Assembly: GCF_019097595.1 (NCBI RefSeq)
Contig: NC_080735.1
Coordinates: forward strand, 13,402,917 to 13,466,916
Direction: 5' to 3'
From: Hemibagrus wyckioides
Taxonomy: Eukaryota; Chordata; Actinopteri; Siluriformes; Bagridae
DNA: 64,000 nucleotides
The notes under the pieces are model-generated. The model worked only from the letters and a program-made list of their open reading frames with translations. It searched no databases and was not told the DNA's origin. Position numbers and translations under genes: made by a program. Below are positions 12,572 to 25,554 of this stretch, piece after piece. Position 1 is the first letter of the stretch. Each line of letters begins with the position of its first letter.

Positions 12572-14000
12572 CATCTAAATGTATGTACTCTGCTCAATGA
12601 CAGTAAAGTTGAATCTAATCTCATCTGAAACAGACACTAAATTCAAACCACATGTCACATTATTATTTTGGAACACACTTGTTTAATCATAGGAGTAATA
12701 ATAAGAGTACCGTTTATTTACAGTCTGAAATCTATAATAAAATTCGAAGGCTAATCATGTCTTTTTCAACAAACTTATAGTAGTAGACCATGTGTTGTGT
12801 TTGCCCAAACCACATTAAGTAGACAAGTGGAGTATAACGACAAATATCTATTAAACTGAAGTTAATTTTAAGCTCAGTTTTGCTTATGAATGCTTGTAAC
12901 CTTTGCAAACACAATGAACAAACCAATGAACAAATGAAATGTGGGTCATTTTAAATTGCTTGTTTTAGGCACAACATTAGGCATACCTACAAAAAAGAAA
13001 CAATAGAAATTCAAATTGCAATAGATTTGCAATACTGAAAGATGGAAAAAACACTACCATGGGTTCAGACAGACCTAGTTTCTTCTTCACATGTATGATT
13101 GCCTGCTTTTGTAAACAGCATTATAAGGTCAACGACTTGCTCGTCTCTTACTCTTTCAAAACGTGACCTATACCTCCGCTACACTCTGTAATGAGTTACC
13201 CGTATGCTTAACAAACTTCAGAATGCTAAATATAAGAGCATTAAGAGAGACCATATTCAGTTGTTGTGGTTGTTTTGCAAGTCGGTTAAGGTTTGTCTGG
13301 ATGTTGCAAGACTCTACAAGGGGTGCTGTAGCAGTTTTAGCCAACATCCCGTAACTTTTAAAGATATTATTTCTTGTTATCAGCATCTGCAAGGTTGTAA
13401 AACAGCAACCACGGTGTCAGAAGCTTTGCACACTGGAAAAGCTTGGGCTCTGTCATCTAAAGATTGTGAGGTTAATCTTGACAGTGCTGAAGCTGGCTGA
13501 CTTCAGGTGTCTAGGAGGAAGTAGCTGTCTTGTGACTTGGTTGGCAGGTGTCATGTGATGGGGTGAGCTAAATAGTGCATGTGCACACTGGGAAATGATA
13601 ACTGCGGGGGAATGGGTATAGAAAGTTTCAGGTTATGTGCTAAAATCCTAGTGAACCAGTGCAGATTTTTTTTTTTTTTTTTTCCAGTTGGGCCATATGA
13701 AAAATGAAAGTTTCTTGACGTGAGTTTCTTAAAAATACAGTAAAGGATGAACCAGAATGATAGTGTAGAGGAATGGGAAGTACACTAAAGGCCGATCGGC
13801 AGAATTGTCAAACCAGTCAGCATCAGATGTATATGATGTAATTGTGTCCTTTATCTGTGGTAAGTGTTTTACTAGAATTCGAGAAACACCAGACTGAAGC
13901 ATTGAACCTAAGGCACTTGAATCTGATTACAGAGGTACAGCAGGGACATTCTGCTTCTTCCCTTGTCCGTCCCTTACATGTGATGCTCCAGAGAACACTA
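12572..14000. other. Intergenic DNA, nothing recognised
   Basis: A 98-codon frame at 13204-13500 shows no motif and starts in low-complexity sequence. Homopolymer T at 13668-13684. Confidence 0.35.
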
Positions 14001-14708
14001 CAGTAATCCCCCGCACTCGCGATAAATGAAAATCCGTGATACATGGACACCACCCCCAAATGATTTTTTTTATTGTTTAAGCCATTAATTACCCTCCCAC
14101 ACTCTTTAAACTCGCACAGAAAACATTTACAAGCATTTAGTGAGATGAATTTTGTGCAAATGCATAGAAATATCACATTTATAGTACTGTATGTATGTAT
14201 GTATGTTTCTTGCCAGAAGCCTTAGAAGGTGCAGAGCGTTTGGGCAATATAATAGGGCTTGCAGAAAAAACGTAAAAATACAGCGTACACAGAACAACAC
14301 CAAACACTCGGGACAGTGACATGCGAAAAACTGGGATGCTGGAGAATTCTGCTTCCCTTTCCCCAACTGCACGCATAGCCAGCAGCCAATCACAACCGTG
14401 ATTAAATGAATGGGGCATTCCGATTGGCCGGACTCGTTCCTCTAGCTGTACTGTATTTTGATTTTCAGCATCCCCGTACCGCTACGCTGTACAGTATTTG
14501 ATATATTATTAACATTTTACTTTATTTTAATTCATGTTTATATTTTATAATTATATTTTTATTAATAAATGACCTTATTTCAACATAAAAACAATTCACT
14601 ATGAGGTTTGCGGATACCGCGATATACCGGGAAAATCCGCAAAAAAAAATTAGCTATTTTCCAAATAAAAATCTATGATATATCCCGGGACTGCGATCTA
14701 TGAACTGG
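14001..14708. mobile_element. Tigger/pogo-like MITE, second copy with damaged right end
   Basis: Starts CAGTAATCCCCCG after TA at 13999 and runs parallel to the 11908 copy. Near 14440-14490 it carries an extra segment in which the GCTGTACTGTATTTGAT-like sequence is duplicated. The right terminal repeat has decayed; around 14690-14710 it reads only as a diverged relic without the GGGGGATTACTG end. Confidence 0.8.
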
Positions 14709-14914
14709 ATTGTTGGATTTTTAAAATCAGATGCTGGAAAAACTTCCGAAAGCCCCTTGCTTGTTCAAAAAAGTGATGGTTATGGATACATGATAAAAAT
14801 AAAAACAGAATAAGGAACCAACTATCTAATATTCCAGCTCTGAAATACTCGATTTAAGGGATTGGTAATACTTTCAGAATGATGGACATCAGATAAACTG
14901 CACTTCGGAGCATA

Positions 14915-15060
14915 CGGAATGCCTGCACCTTCTCGTCTGCTTGTCCCTCATTCACTGTGCAAAATGCCAAGGGTCTTGCTAAGCTGGTGGCCATTTTGTG
15001 TTACTGCACTGTCGAAGGCTGCTCATACGAAATGGTCGTACGTAGGAGGGGCTTTTAAAG
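14915..15060 (+). repeat. Hairpin repeat family 1, diverged copy 3
   Basis: Shares GCTGGTGGCCATTTTG and GTTACTGCA with copies 1 and 2, then diverges. The CCATTTTGTG arm at 14991 can still fold with CATACGAAATGG, ending at 15035, so a hairpin exists although the 3' arm sequence has changed. Ends in GGAGGGGC. Confidence 0.4.
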
Positions 15061-17790
15061 GAACCTCGGCAGAAATATGCCACATCGCATACTGCTCCAA
15101 CTAATACTGCTGCTCTTGTCAAGTTCATAGTTTGCAGTGTTCACAGGTTGTAGTGTTCTGCTTTTTTTTTTCTTCTTCTTTAGAAATTTGTTATCAAGAG
15201 AAAAAAAGGAACAAGACATTTGACATTCTAGCCAGTCAGTGCTAAACATTTCGTGTTTAATGAACACTGCATCTGGCTCATGTGTTTGGTTAAAGCTATC
15301 AAATTTTTATATTTTTAATTAAACACCATCAGGTAAAATTTTGTTCTCTAGTCCAGGGTGTGTTTTTAATTTATTATGGAAGAAAAATATATTTCTTAAA
15401 GTGTATTCCTTCAGTTCAGTGATTATTTTTTTTTGCATTAGGAGGATATGGAGCAAAAGGCATTTGTTGGGGGGAGGGTTTTGTTTTTAGCAGAACAAGT
15501 CTCAGCTGGTTCAAACTGGTTTCTGCTGCATGCCTCTGATTGGCCAGCGTTGCTAATATCTTTCTCCTAACACCACGAAAGAAAACGTACACTAATGCTC
15601 CTTTAAGCATGTTTTACTCTTTAACAAGGCTCAGTATTTAAAGCTTGCTGCCTCACTTAAGGTCTAGTGCTATAGTGTGAGTGCTATAGTACCTGAATGA
15701 GCACTGTATCATAGACCTGTGCACTTTTGTGCTATCAGAATAGAGCGAGCTTTTATTTTTCATATCTGTATTATTTCTCCAGCTTACATCTGCTATAGAT
15801 TGCCTGCAGAATTTCCTTGCAGAATGTCTCACTCCCAATGTTTAGTATACACTGTTCTGTGAGTGTGTCAGGGATGGAGCATGGTAACCAGGAGGTATAA
15901 AATGCTGAGAGTCTTTTCAAACATGGTGATATGCCTTTGAATCGTTTTGGTTTTATCGTGAAGAATAGGCTGTATTGAATACCTGTGATAATATTACATT
16001 TTTATTATGAGTTAAAAAAAGGGGCATTCAAAGACCCCCCCCCCCATACTGGTAACATTTGGTATAACCCTCTACCCTGTATAGCCTTCTCACTTACTCT
16101 TCTTCAGCCGACTTTGTCGTCTTTCCGAACACACCCTTGCTAATTTAGTGCCAGTGAAATTCATTCTTCAGTTCATTCCGAATAACATTCATTGTTACTA
16201 ATTCCGTATTCAAATAACCAGGACTTATACAAGATGCCCTCAGTTAAAGATACATAAAAGATTTAAGAATTGAATCAGGTTTGGTTCAGTCCCACCAAAT
16301 GCTAATATAATCATGTCCACACGTAACGCTTTGTTTGGAATGTTACCTGTGTGAACTCGGCTGACTCTGCAAGATTAAAGAACATGTTTTAACAGATTAA
16401 ACAATAACTTGCCCGAGATCTTTAATGCGATCCCTGTCTTGACTGAGTAGAACGATTTATTTATTTGTGGATGTGTTTTAAGTTTGTTCAAGGCACACAT
16501 TCGCAGTGTGCTCTTGTACCTCGACTCGATCCTGATCAAATTTCGGCCCTGTGTATTATGACCTGCATGCCTTTTTTTTATTTATTTTTTTTTTTTTATC
16601 TGTAGTCAAATTCATGTCTGGTCTTCCATACAGACGTCTGCTAGCGATATTGCTCGTTAATATAGAAATCGGCTCATTACTACACTCATCAAGTCCTAGT
16701 GAACTTAGTCTTTTGTTTCGTGAAAGAATAAGATGGTCCCCACATCATACAGCGTGTGGTTTTGAAATCTTAACGAACACTTTAAAAGTGCCAAAATTTA
16801 CAGAGCATGTCTGATGCCTGTCGGGAAAAGGATTGGCTTTTAAATGTGGCCTGGAGAGATTGGTGCTTTCAAGACCTCCAGATTGAAATGTGTTGCATAT
16901 GTATTTATATGTTAATTTCCGTGTGCACAGTCCCTATCCGTGATAATCAAGACAAAAGCAGTGGTGTAAAGCTGATTCACCTTGAGAGCAAGAAACTTGG
17001 GTGGACTTTGAACCTTAAAGGGATTTGACAACCTTCCATATGAGATATGAAATAAAAAATAATCTGTCAAGTTCTGATCAAAAGTCCCAAATGAGGAGGT
17101 TTGTATTTACTACATTGCTAAATTTGGTTAAATGTTTGTGAAGACTGCTGCTTCTGCTATTTTGAGGGGCAAAAATGGTCTTGGCAATGGGGGCTAACTA
17201 TTGCAGGGAGGCAAACATCCGTACTTGGCACCTGAAGGTGCTGAATTTAGCTTATTGTGGAAAGTATAATAGATGATTTAAATATAACCCATGAACCAGT
17301 CCATGCTAATGTGGTCCTGATTCATCCATGTTTTGAATATGACAGCGTTTCAGTTGTTGAGTCACAGGACTGATCATAGTTTTGCTTTGAATGTTTGTAC
17401 TTGTACACTGGAAATAGTGTGAACACACGGTGCTTTTACACAAGTCTTCATTTTCTCCAGATATTAGATCTACAACCTGCCAGCTTTCGAGGACATGTGG
17501 TACTCACACCAATCGAGGTTTCTCATTATTCCTTTCGTGATTTGAAAACCTGTTAAAACAAAACTGAGGCCTCTGACTTCTTTTAGAAGAATTCGATACG
17601 AACTGTATAGTCAAGTTCGCTTACCTGGTGTTCTGAGCAACATTTTCCTCCACTGACTGTGAAAGTGGCAAGTGGTGCTTTCGTTTGCTTACATGCTTCA
17701 TGCTAATAAATCTCACACCCTCATGATTAGAGGGCTTGAATTGGCAATTTAAGCATATACAGTCTTTAAGTTATTAAACAGATGGCTTTG
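15061..17790. other. Intergenic DNA, nothing recognised
   Basis: Homopolymer tracts at 15163-15171, 16036-16045 and 16567-16597. No defensible gene. Confidence 0.4.
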
Positions 17791-17794
17791 TCTT

Positions 17795-17921
17795 GCTCCC
17801 TCTTGTGTCGAGTCAGAGTCGCACATCCTGTCACCCCTTCACTTTGTGAAAATGGTACGGTCTGGGACGAGCAGTAATTTTCCATCCTGTTTGCTCAGTG
17901 CTGCAGTGGGGGGGAGGGGAG
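17795..17921 (+). repeat. Array module M1, isolated copy A
   Basis: Has the same parts as the main array at 22.65-26.8 kb: CTCCCTCTTGTGT, a C-rich block, GTGAAAATGGTACGGTC, GTAATTTTCC, then CTGCAGTGGGGGGGAGGGG. The arms GAAAAT-gg-TAC and GTA-ATTTTC can pair. It lies about 4.7 kb from the next copy. Confidence 0.6.
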
Positions 17922-18169
17922 AGTGTTTGTCTTTTTCATGGATTTTGTTCTTTTTTCCTAATTTATTTAGAAGTTTTTGTTCACTTTTTTTTTTTTGCCA
18001 CACATGTCTGATTGCCCTGGTAAAACTGTGGATCCATTCATTTTTGCATTTCTGACAAAGATTTGCCATGTAGAGAGAGATTTTTTTTCCATCTACAAAA
18101 CCGCTCTCCAGATTATTATTGTATTGTTTATCTGGTGATTGTGATTGTGATTGTGACTTGTTTTTTTAC

Positions 18170-18975
18170 ACTGTGTTCTGGTGTTGCTGGGAAGATCACA
18201 AAGAATATGCTCCACCCCTCTGTGCACGTGGTACAGTCCCAGCTGAAGTTCTCTCCCTCGCTCACTCTGTCTCGCCTATATATAGGGTGAGCGAGAGGAA
18301 GGCTAGTTGCACTTGCATTCTTGTTCATGGCCTTCGTCTGAAGCTCACACAGGTTTACATTTTGGTTTTTTCCCATGTTTCTTCTCATACAGGATCTTTA
18401 CGTACACTTTTATGTCACTGCTATAATTGAGATATATAAGAAAAAAGCAGAATTGTTTAGTATATTTTCCTGTTCTGCGCATCTTGTGTTTGTGTGCCGC
18501 GAAGTTGTTAGCATGAACGCAGCATGGTTTGGATTGTCGCTGTGGGTTCTTTAATGGAATGATCCTGGATTTCTTTTCAGTGTGTGATCTTTTCTTCATG
18601 TAAAGACAACTCTTGTGTTCAGTCTTGTGCATGTCTCTAACATTTCTGTTTAACGGTACGTGCTGTGGGTATGTTGATTCTGGCGTCGTGCGATCGGTTA
18701 CCGTTGAATGTTCTTTGGAAACGTTCTGCTTTTTTAGAATTCGGATATGTATTGCGTAGCGTAATCTTATGAATTAGCCTGTTTGGTTTATGAATACGTG
18801 TGTTCATGTCGGATAATGTTCACTTGGAATGTGTTATGCTTCTGAATTGTTTCTGGCCTTTGGCTTAGGGCAGTGCGGTTGTTAGCAACAACAGGCACTG
18901 GTGTTGCTGCACAACACCCTGAAGCACATGGTAAAGTCCTAGCGGTGCACCCCTCCCCCTCCGCTTTCTCTCACT
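18170..18975 (+). repeat. Array module M2, two early diverged copies
   Basis: Two segments, about 18175-18290 and 18893-18975, share GGTGTTGCTG, a CACCC block, a GTGGTA / ATGGTA plus AGTCC block and a CTCTCTCACTCTG-type tail. They resemble the M2 modules between the M1 copies downstream and partly M1 itself. Similarity is patchy, so boundaries are approximate. Confidence 0.35.
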
Positions 18976-21900
18976 CTGTATTGCTCTTTTGCTCCCTAGC
19001 TCCTGTCTACATGGTGTTTGCTCTTTGGACCGAGAGGCTTTGCTCCCTGCCTTGCTCACATTCTTTCTCTCGTCAACTTCCACGCGAAAAGATACGACAA
19101 TCCGTTCAACAATTTTGCACTTGGCCTATACTTGCATATACTTCTTCACACCGAATGCATGAATTGATTTGTGTATTTAACCTTTCACTTCTGTGAGAGG
19201 TTTCTAACTTGGTTGCTAAGTGTTACATTACATTACCTGTGTGCGTGATTCACGGCCATGAAATCATGAAACTTGCTGTTGAATCAACAACGAAGTACAG
19301 AATTTAGATGGAACTATAGAAAAAAGATGGACCGGGAACCGAGGCACCAGTAAAACAACCAAATTAGATTTATTGCCATCTCAGACTTTTAGTCCTGGAC
19401 TGTTCAGAAACATTAAACGCATCAACTTAATCAGGAAAGGGAATGGCTTTGTTTACTGTCTGTATTCTTCTCAACAGGTTGTTGTATTTAGCTTTGTGTA
19501 TTATGTAGAAATCAGATTTGCCAGTAACCTAGACTGTATCCACCAAATAACAGTCTTTAGAGGTTTGTTTCACTTCCGCTAACCATGGTGTGTGTAAAAA
19601 CTGACTTTTGGTTAAAAATGGAGTAGACAGCCACGCATTTAGGTGTGTCTGCTAGGCGGCACAGACACACCCTGGCCCACCTATAGGTACACCAATATGT
19701 GGGAGTCTGGAGTCTCTTCAGTATCTTTGGGCTGCTTGTCACCACAGAAATCTGGTGATGAAGATCGAATTCATCTTGAGTCACTTTTTGTGAACTCCTT
19801 CCTCTCTCTGCTGACAATGCAGTTCGATTCAGTTTTTCTTTTTTACAAAATTCTCTGCCTTGATTTAATCGACTTGTTTGGCTGGGAAACATGAAGACGA
19901 GACTCGAAGAAGAGTGTATGGGATTGGAACACCTATGCCTTTCACTGGGATACATCACTTTTTTGCTTATGGAAGAATTCCTTTAATCCCCACAGGAAGA
20001 CCTGAGAGCTTCTGAAAAGTATTGAGTTCTCAGTAGATGCTACCACATATCATATTCAGCTAGAATCAATATAACCAACAAAACCTTTTATTGAAAACAC
20101 CATTACCAAAATGGAGAATCTGATCTGCACACCAGAGGTAGCTACTTGTGTGAACAGTGATTTGCAGCCTTCAAAGAATTTTCAAGCACAGATGTGATCA
20201 TGGTATACACCTGTAGCCAGAACAAAATGTCCTATTGTTAAGCTGCATGGCTGCAGCTCTGAAATCTCTGAAGTTGACCTGCATGAGCTCTGAAGTTGAC
20301 AGAGGTCACTCAAGACCTGCTTCAAACAGCCACAGTAACATGCATCGACTATGGTCATAATTGATTACAATTAATGATCAGTTTACTTGGTAAACGCCAC
20401 CAAATGCCAGCAGTAGTATGATGCATACTAGCAAAGGCTAAGGAGTTTAAGATGCCCTAAATATTCTTCCTTTCTTGGTCTTGTGATGAAACAAATACAT
20501 GTTTCTACAGGTCTAGATCTAGGTCACATGCTTTATGTTGATTCATAGATCTGATTCATAGATTATAAATCTGTGGTTTGTGCCAAAGGCACCACTGAAG
20601 AGACTGGTCAATTTATAATTTCCTGAAAGGGTTAAAAAAGGAAACGGATATTTTAAACACAGATGTTGGGATTTATAGCAAAAGCTTTATCATTAAATTT
20701 GTCTTCCTTTTTTTTTTTGCTTCACCTTTCCCATCTCTCTTCACAGACCATTGGTGTCTGGTAAAAACTTTGGGAAGAAATTCTCTCATGTTTCTTGTTC
20801 TTTACTGCTATTATTTTTCATAACATGCAAATCTTTTTCTCGTTATACTTTTACTTCAGTGTCTTAACTATTTGCATGGGTTTAGGAGCATGTAATACTC
20901 CTGGGTTTCTGATTACTTCAAGTTAAACTACAATATCTGCATCATCTGTCAGCGTAGTTCAGCAAATGGATCAAATCAGAAAATATCAAATCGACGTTCC
21001 AAGCCACTATTTACTTCAAGACTTAGCTCTTACGAATCAATCCATCTCCAAGTTTGATCTGTACAATTTATATAATGGCACAAATCTATAATTAAACTAA
21101 CATTTTTTCTTAACATCTTGAAAAACATCAGCAATTACTTGGACTAGTCAAAGCTAGAGAGCTTAAAAAATTTGCACTAAACAAGCATATTAGCAAATAA
21201 ATATAATAAGCAATTATGTTCTTTCATTTAAATAACCAAGTTGTCACTAACTGCTAACTAATAGCTACTAAATTAAATGCTAAGTAAATACCTAAGTGCC
21301 TGCTCATCTTCACTAACTCAAGACTATAAATCCTGAAGGATGAGGTCTATGGAGGTGCAGAAATTCAGTAGAGTTCTGCTAATTAACCTAAACATGTTTT
21401 CTCGGGCACAAGTGACCTTTGTTTTGCCTGAAAATTAGATATATTGTTTTGAATTATTGAAAGTTTGAGTAAAAGCTGTATGGACGATTAACGTCAGCAT
21501 TTAAATAAAAAATAAAATAAACAGCGCAGTCAATTTGGTATGCATTTCCAGCATGGAAGTTATTTTTATGCATTTAACATTGTTTACTTTGTTGGTTTAC
21601 TTTGAATATGCTCCGTATTTATTCAGTTGGCAGATGATTCAAAGCCACTTTCAAATGAGTCTGAGTCCAGTTCAAACACAGAGCAGAGATGTCATGCTCA
21701 AGGATCCATCTTTGTCAGCCCCAGCATATAGAATAACAAACTTCAGGGCGCTAGCATGACTGTCGTATCGTTAAGGTCGTTTAGTTTTATGAACCAAGCC
21801 ACGATTTGAGGATAACATTCAGAGATTACTTTTATGATGGTGGTTTCTGGTTCTTTATGGTCTTAGGAGACTGATGAAATTTGAGAAATCCAGTGTGTTG

Positions 21901-22357
21901 TGGCGAGTGTCTGCCTTTCTGACTGCAACAATTTACAGGCTTCAGAGGAACAACAGAAAAGTCTGAACTTTTGCAAGCTGTTTAGACATTGCCATAGGCA
22001 TGTATCCCATGGTTTCATACAAGCTGCCTTCTCTACAGAGCATCTGCTAATGAGAAGCACATACGCTATATAGAGGTTATCTTACGAACTTTCCTTGTCA
22101 TGTTCTGTCGTTAGCATAAGCCAGACACTGGGTCAAGGAAAATTCCTTCATGTCTGTCCATGTGATGTCAGTACCATCGAGATAAGTGAAATTGGGTAGT
22201 TTTAACGATTTTGTGAATCATAATCAACACATGATGGAACTTTTACATGACCGTTCCACATGTTCTGGAAACCTCGGTGGGAAATCTGAGCGTTACAGAT
22301 TGCAGATAGATGCAGCCACATGGAATCACTGGCTATGTGGACAAGTCTGGAGTGAGT
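18976..22357. other. Intergenic DNA, nothing recognised
   Basis: AT-rich. Frames near 19557-19958 and 21535-21759 lack motifs and coding bias. Confidence 0.4.
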
Positions 22358-22368
22358 GGTGTGTGTGT

Positions 22369-22412
<44 letters not shown>
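22358..22412. repeat. (GT)n-GC-(AC)n palindromic microsatellite
   Basis: A short GT run switches through GTGTGCGCAC into a 42-base AC run, making a small inverted repeat with Z-DNA-type alternating purine-pyrimidine sequence. Confidence 0.9.
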
Positions 22413-22419
<7 letters not shown>

Positions 22420-22650
22420 CTACATCTAAACCACAGGCTTACTTCTGTTGACAATCCAACAGGCACTGACTAATGTAGGTTAAAGTTATGAAATCTGCTT
22501 GCACTTGAGACAAATAGCAGCAGGTCTCGTACCTTTGGAGTCCAGGGTATGCCACACTTATTTCAATAATGTGGAAACCTAGGCACAAAATGCTAAGCAT
22601 TTTAGTGAAGCAAAAATTGTTTTCTAAGGTGGGCTTATATAGGACAATTT

Positions 22651-22776
22651 GTCATGCTCCCTCTAATGTTGATGCATAGCTGTGCAGCTTTTACAACCGT
22701 GCCCTTGGTAAAAGTGGTACGATCCATGCGTAGCTGTAATTTTCCACTCGCTTTGTGCAGCAGTGGAGGAGGGGAA
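22651..22776 (+). repeat. Array module M1, copy B
   Basis: Begins GTCATGCTCCCTCT. Carries AAAGTGGTACGATCCATG and GCTGTAATTTTCCACTC, and ends CAGCAGTGGAGGAGGGG. First copy of the regular array. Confidence 0.65.
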
Positions 22777-23407
22777 TTATTTCAACTGTTTACCGTGTGG
22801 AGATTGACTAAAGCTAGACACTTTTTAATATATGTAATCTCACAACTATACATAACACGTAAAGCTTGTACTGGTCCAGACGACGCACTTTTCTAGTTTT
22901 CTGCTAGCACAAGATCCAGTGCTTTGTCTGTATCTCTACTGAGGGAGAGCAAGAGAGATGTCCAGTTTCCTACCATGATCTTAAATCAGCAGAATCATGA
23001 TTTCGGTTTTGTCTGGTCATTCATAGCGTCTGACATCTTAGCAAAACTGTCAGCGTATGGCTCCCTTTCTCTTATGTCAGGCTTCACCTAAGGCACCACA
23101 GGAAAAGCTTTGTTGCTCTGCTTTGTCTGTAAAGTCACTAGATCTGGGCTTGTATAGTAGTAGAAGTAGAAATTTGTCCTCGGACAAATACCCAGATTGT
23201 TTAAAAGGTTCCTTTTAAGATGGTGAACACAGGTTTACTAGGGCGTTTTGATTTACTGTGCCATAACAAGCCTGGCACACAGCTAGTTAGTAGCTCTGTT
23301 CTGCTTAACTAGCTGTGCCAGTTCTGCTCTGATTTTATTTTTTAATGAATAAATTTCAGATGTCTTAATCAACGTCACCGGAGGAATTTATAATGGGCTA
23401 TATTTCT

Positions 23408-23531
23408 GTCATGCTCCCTCTTGTGTGGAAACTGAGCTGAACAGCTGAACACCCCCCTCATTGAGGAAAATGGTACGGCCTGTGACTAGTTGTAATTTTC
23501 CACTCTCTCTGTGCAGAGGTGGGGGAGGGGG
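23408..23531 (+). repeat. Array module M1, copy C
   Basis: Best hairpin of the family. GGAAAAT (GG bulge) TAC pairs with GTAATTTTCC across a loop of about 15 nt. The CACCCCCCTC block pairs below it with GAGGTGGGGGAGGGG. Starts 757 bp after copy B. Confidence 0.7.
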
Positions 23532-23699
23532 TTGATTTTTTCCAGCTTTTACCATGTGGTTTTTGACAATTTTGCTTAAGTATCTTTTACACATTCTTTT
23601 GTCCTCTTGAATGCATTTGGTAGCTTGTTTTTAAAAAATAAGATTCGGTCTAATAAGGGTTCGACCCTTCGAACCTGGTTCGCAGTCTTGTAGCTATGT

Positions 23700-23872
23700 A
23701 GTGTTGATGATCCTACAACATGGTGTGGCGTTAATGGTCACACCTGAACACAATTTGCTACACCCAGGAACATGCAGTGTTGGTTGCTTGTCTAGTCCTC
23801 CTTCCCCCTCTGGTTCTGTGTGTGTGTGTGAGAGAGTGTGTGTGTGTGTGTGAGCTCTTCACGGCTGATCCG
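23700..23872 (+). repeat. Array module M2 between M1 copies C and D
   Basis: Order of blocks: GTGTGGCGTTAATGGTCACAC, CTGAACACAATTTGC, CACCCAGGAACATG, GTTGGTTGCTTGT, CCTTCCCCCTCTGG, then a GT run and GAGCTCTTC. The same order recurs at 24370, 24980 (partial) and 25555. Confidence 0.55.
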
Positions 23873-24148
23873 TTAGCTCACTGGTACATATTGCTTGCTC
23901 TGCAGCTGATTGGGCCAAGCTACTGAGTGGGAATGAACTTTTGAATTTTTGTCGCTTATCTTAACTGAATATTTTACGTAAGTGGAAACGTAAAGCTACA
24001 TTTCCGTGGTGAGGTTCTTAAACGGATTTCAGTGTCATGAATGACCCTGAATGTGAGGACTTGCGGATGGTGCCACGACAAGTGGCATGATTTAACATGT
24101 TAGCTTGTTTGCTAGCTAAAGCATGCTCAGGTTGTTTTTTCAGGAATT

Positions 24149-24257
24149 GTCATGCTCCCTCTTGTGTTGACTGTGCAGTTGAACCCCCCCCCCCCGTGTT
24201 AATGGTACGGTCTGTGCTGGCTGTAATTTTCCACTGCGTACAACAGTGGGGGAGGGT
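24149..24257 (+). repeat. Array module M1, copy D
   Basis: GTCATGCTCCCTCTTGTGTTG start, a run of 12 C, TTAATGGTACGGTCTGTG, GCTGTAATTTTCCACT, and CAGTGGGGGAGGG end. Starts 741 bp after copy C. Confidence 0.65.
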
Positions 24258-24369
24258 TCTGGTGTTCACCATCTTCTAATGGATTACTGATTTGTGTTAT
24301 CTTGCATTGAATTTTAGAACAAAGACATAACTTGTTATAGCATGTCTTATCTGGTGCAGTGTATTTGCA

Positions 24370-24510
24370 TAGAATTGCATCGTCACCGCATGCAGTGGTG
24401 TTGGTCACAGCTGAACACCGTCTGCTCCACCCAGTGACACCGTGTGTTTAGTCCCCATCCCCCTCTAGTACTCTCACATGTGCCTGCATGTGTTAGGAGC
24501 TCTTCGGGGC
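24370..24510 (+). repeat. Array module M2 between M1 copies D and E
   Basis: Carries GTGGTGTTGGTCACAGCTGAACACCG in two adjoining blocks, CTCCACCCAGTGACA, a CCCCATCCCCCTCTAG block and GGAGCTCTTC. Confidence 0.55.
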
Positions 24511-24784
24511 TTTTTACTGACTACGTTGTGCGCCGCTAAAGAGTGGTGATTAACACACGTTTTGCAGATATTCTTCTTGCTACACCTCATCTGCTCGTTT
24601 TGGCTGGTCAGTCAGTTACTCACAGAAAGCGTGTCAGCCATTCACAGTTGATGTGCTGTGCTATACACAGGGAGTTGATGTGCTGTGCTATAATATAACA
24701 CACTTGGGTTAAACAGACAGCTACTGTATGTAGTAAAGATATCTTTCGAGTTAATTACTTTGGCAATAAACTATGGCACATTCC

Positions 24785-24892
24785 TGTCAAGCTCCCTCTT
24801 GTGTTAAGGGAGCACTGAACACCCCTCTTCTCTGTGGAAAATGGTATGGTCTGTGGCTAGCTGTAATTTGTCACTCTCTTGTGGAAGGGGAT
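24785..24892 (+). repeat. Array module M1, copy E (short)
   Basis: CTCCCTCTTGTGTTAAG, GAAAATGGTATGGTCTGTGG, GCTAGCTGTAATTTG and a shortened GTGGAAGGGG end. The GTAATTTTCC arm has decayed. Starts 636 bp after copy D. Confidence 0.6.
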
Positions 24893-24979
24893 CCATTTCA
24901 CCATGTGGTCTTTAAGATGGTGGTTTTTTTTTTTTTTTTTTAGCATGATCATTCATACCAAGACTTGTTTGCCTGATAA

Positions 24980-25065
24980 CGTTGTAAGCGTTGTTCGCTC
25001 AACACTGTCAACATTGCACTATGTGCTCCATCCAGTAACATGGGGCTTGCTTGTTTAGACCTGAT
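24980..25065 (+). repeat. Array module M2, truncated, between copies E and F
   Basis: Retains CTCCATCCAGTAACATGGGG and a CTTGCTTGTTTAG block, then is interrupted by unrelated AT-rich sequence (about 25070-25300). Confidence 0.4.
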
Positions 25066-25322
25066 CCTCTATTTATTTATTTATTTCACTTTAAAAATTA
25101 TAACTTTTATTGCCTCGTTACAACAAATTCAACAGCATTTCTGTGAGATTTCAAGAACCTTGTCACCCGAATCATATAACTGACTCATGACGATGTTTGC
25201 GAAGTTCCCCCATGAGTCTTGATGTACTCTACCTTTACAAACTCAAAACACAGGAAATTTGTTTTGGGGGCTTTTTTATGATTAATCTCTTAATTAGAAA
25301 CTATGATCCTGTAGTCTAGAGT

Positions 25323-25448
25323 TGTCATGCTCCCTCTTGTGTTGAGACGGAGCCATGCAGTTGCACACCCCCCTTCTTTCTGAAAGTGGTACAGCCCATT
25401 TGTAGCTGTAATTTTCCACTCTCTTCATGTGGCAGTGGGGGGATGGGA
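25323..25448 (+). repeat. Array module M1, copy F
   Basis: GTCATGCTCCCTCTTGTGTTGAG, CACCCCCCTTC, GAAAGTGGTACAGCCCAT, GCTGTAATTTTCCACTCTC, GGCAGTGGGGGGATGGG. Starts 538 bp after copy E. Confidence 0.65.
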
Positions 25449-25554
25449 TTTGTTCTGTTTTATGAATGTATGAATTTTTAACTTATTTTTCACTTGTTTA
25501 CTTCTAGGACACTTTATCTAGTGCAACCACACTGTGTTGTAGCTGTGATATTTT

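Noticed and set aside
12030..14418. Near-identical reverse-strand frames in the two Tigger-like MITEs (beginning MIGCWLCVQLGKGKQ)
   Set aside because: They repeat only because the MITE is repeated; no transposase motif and no conservation of coding sense.
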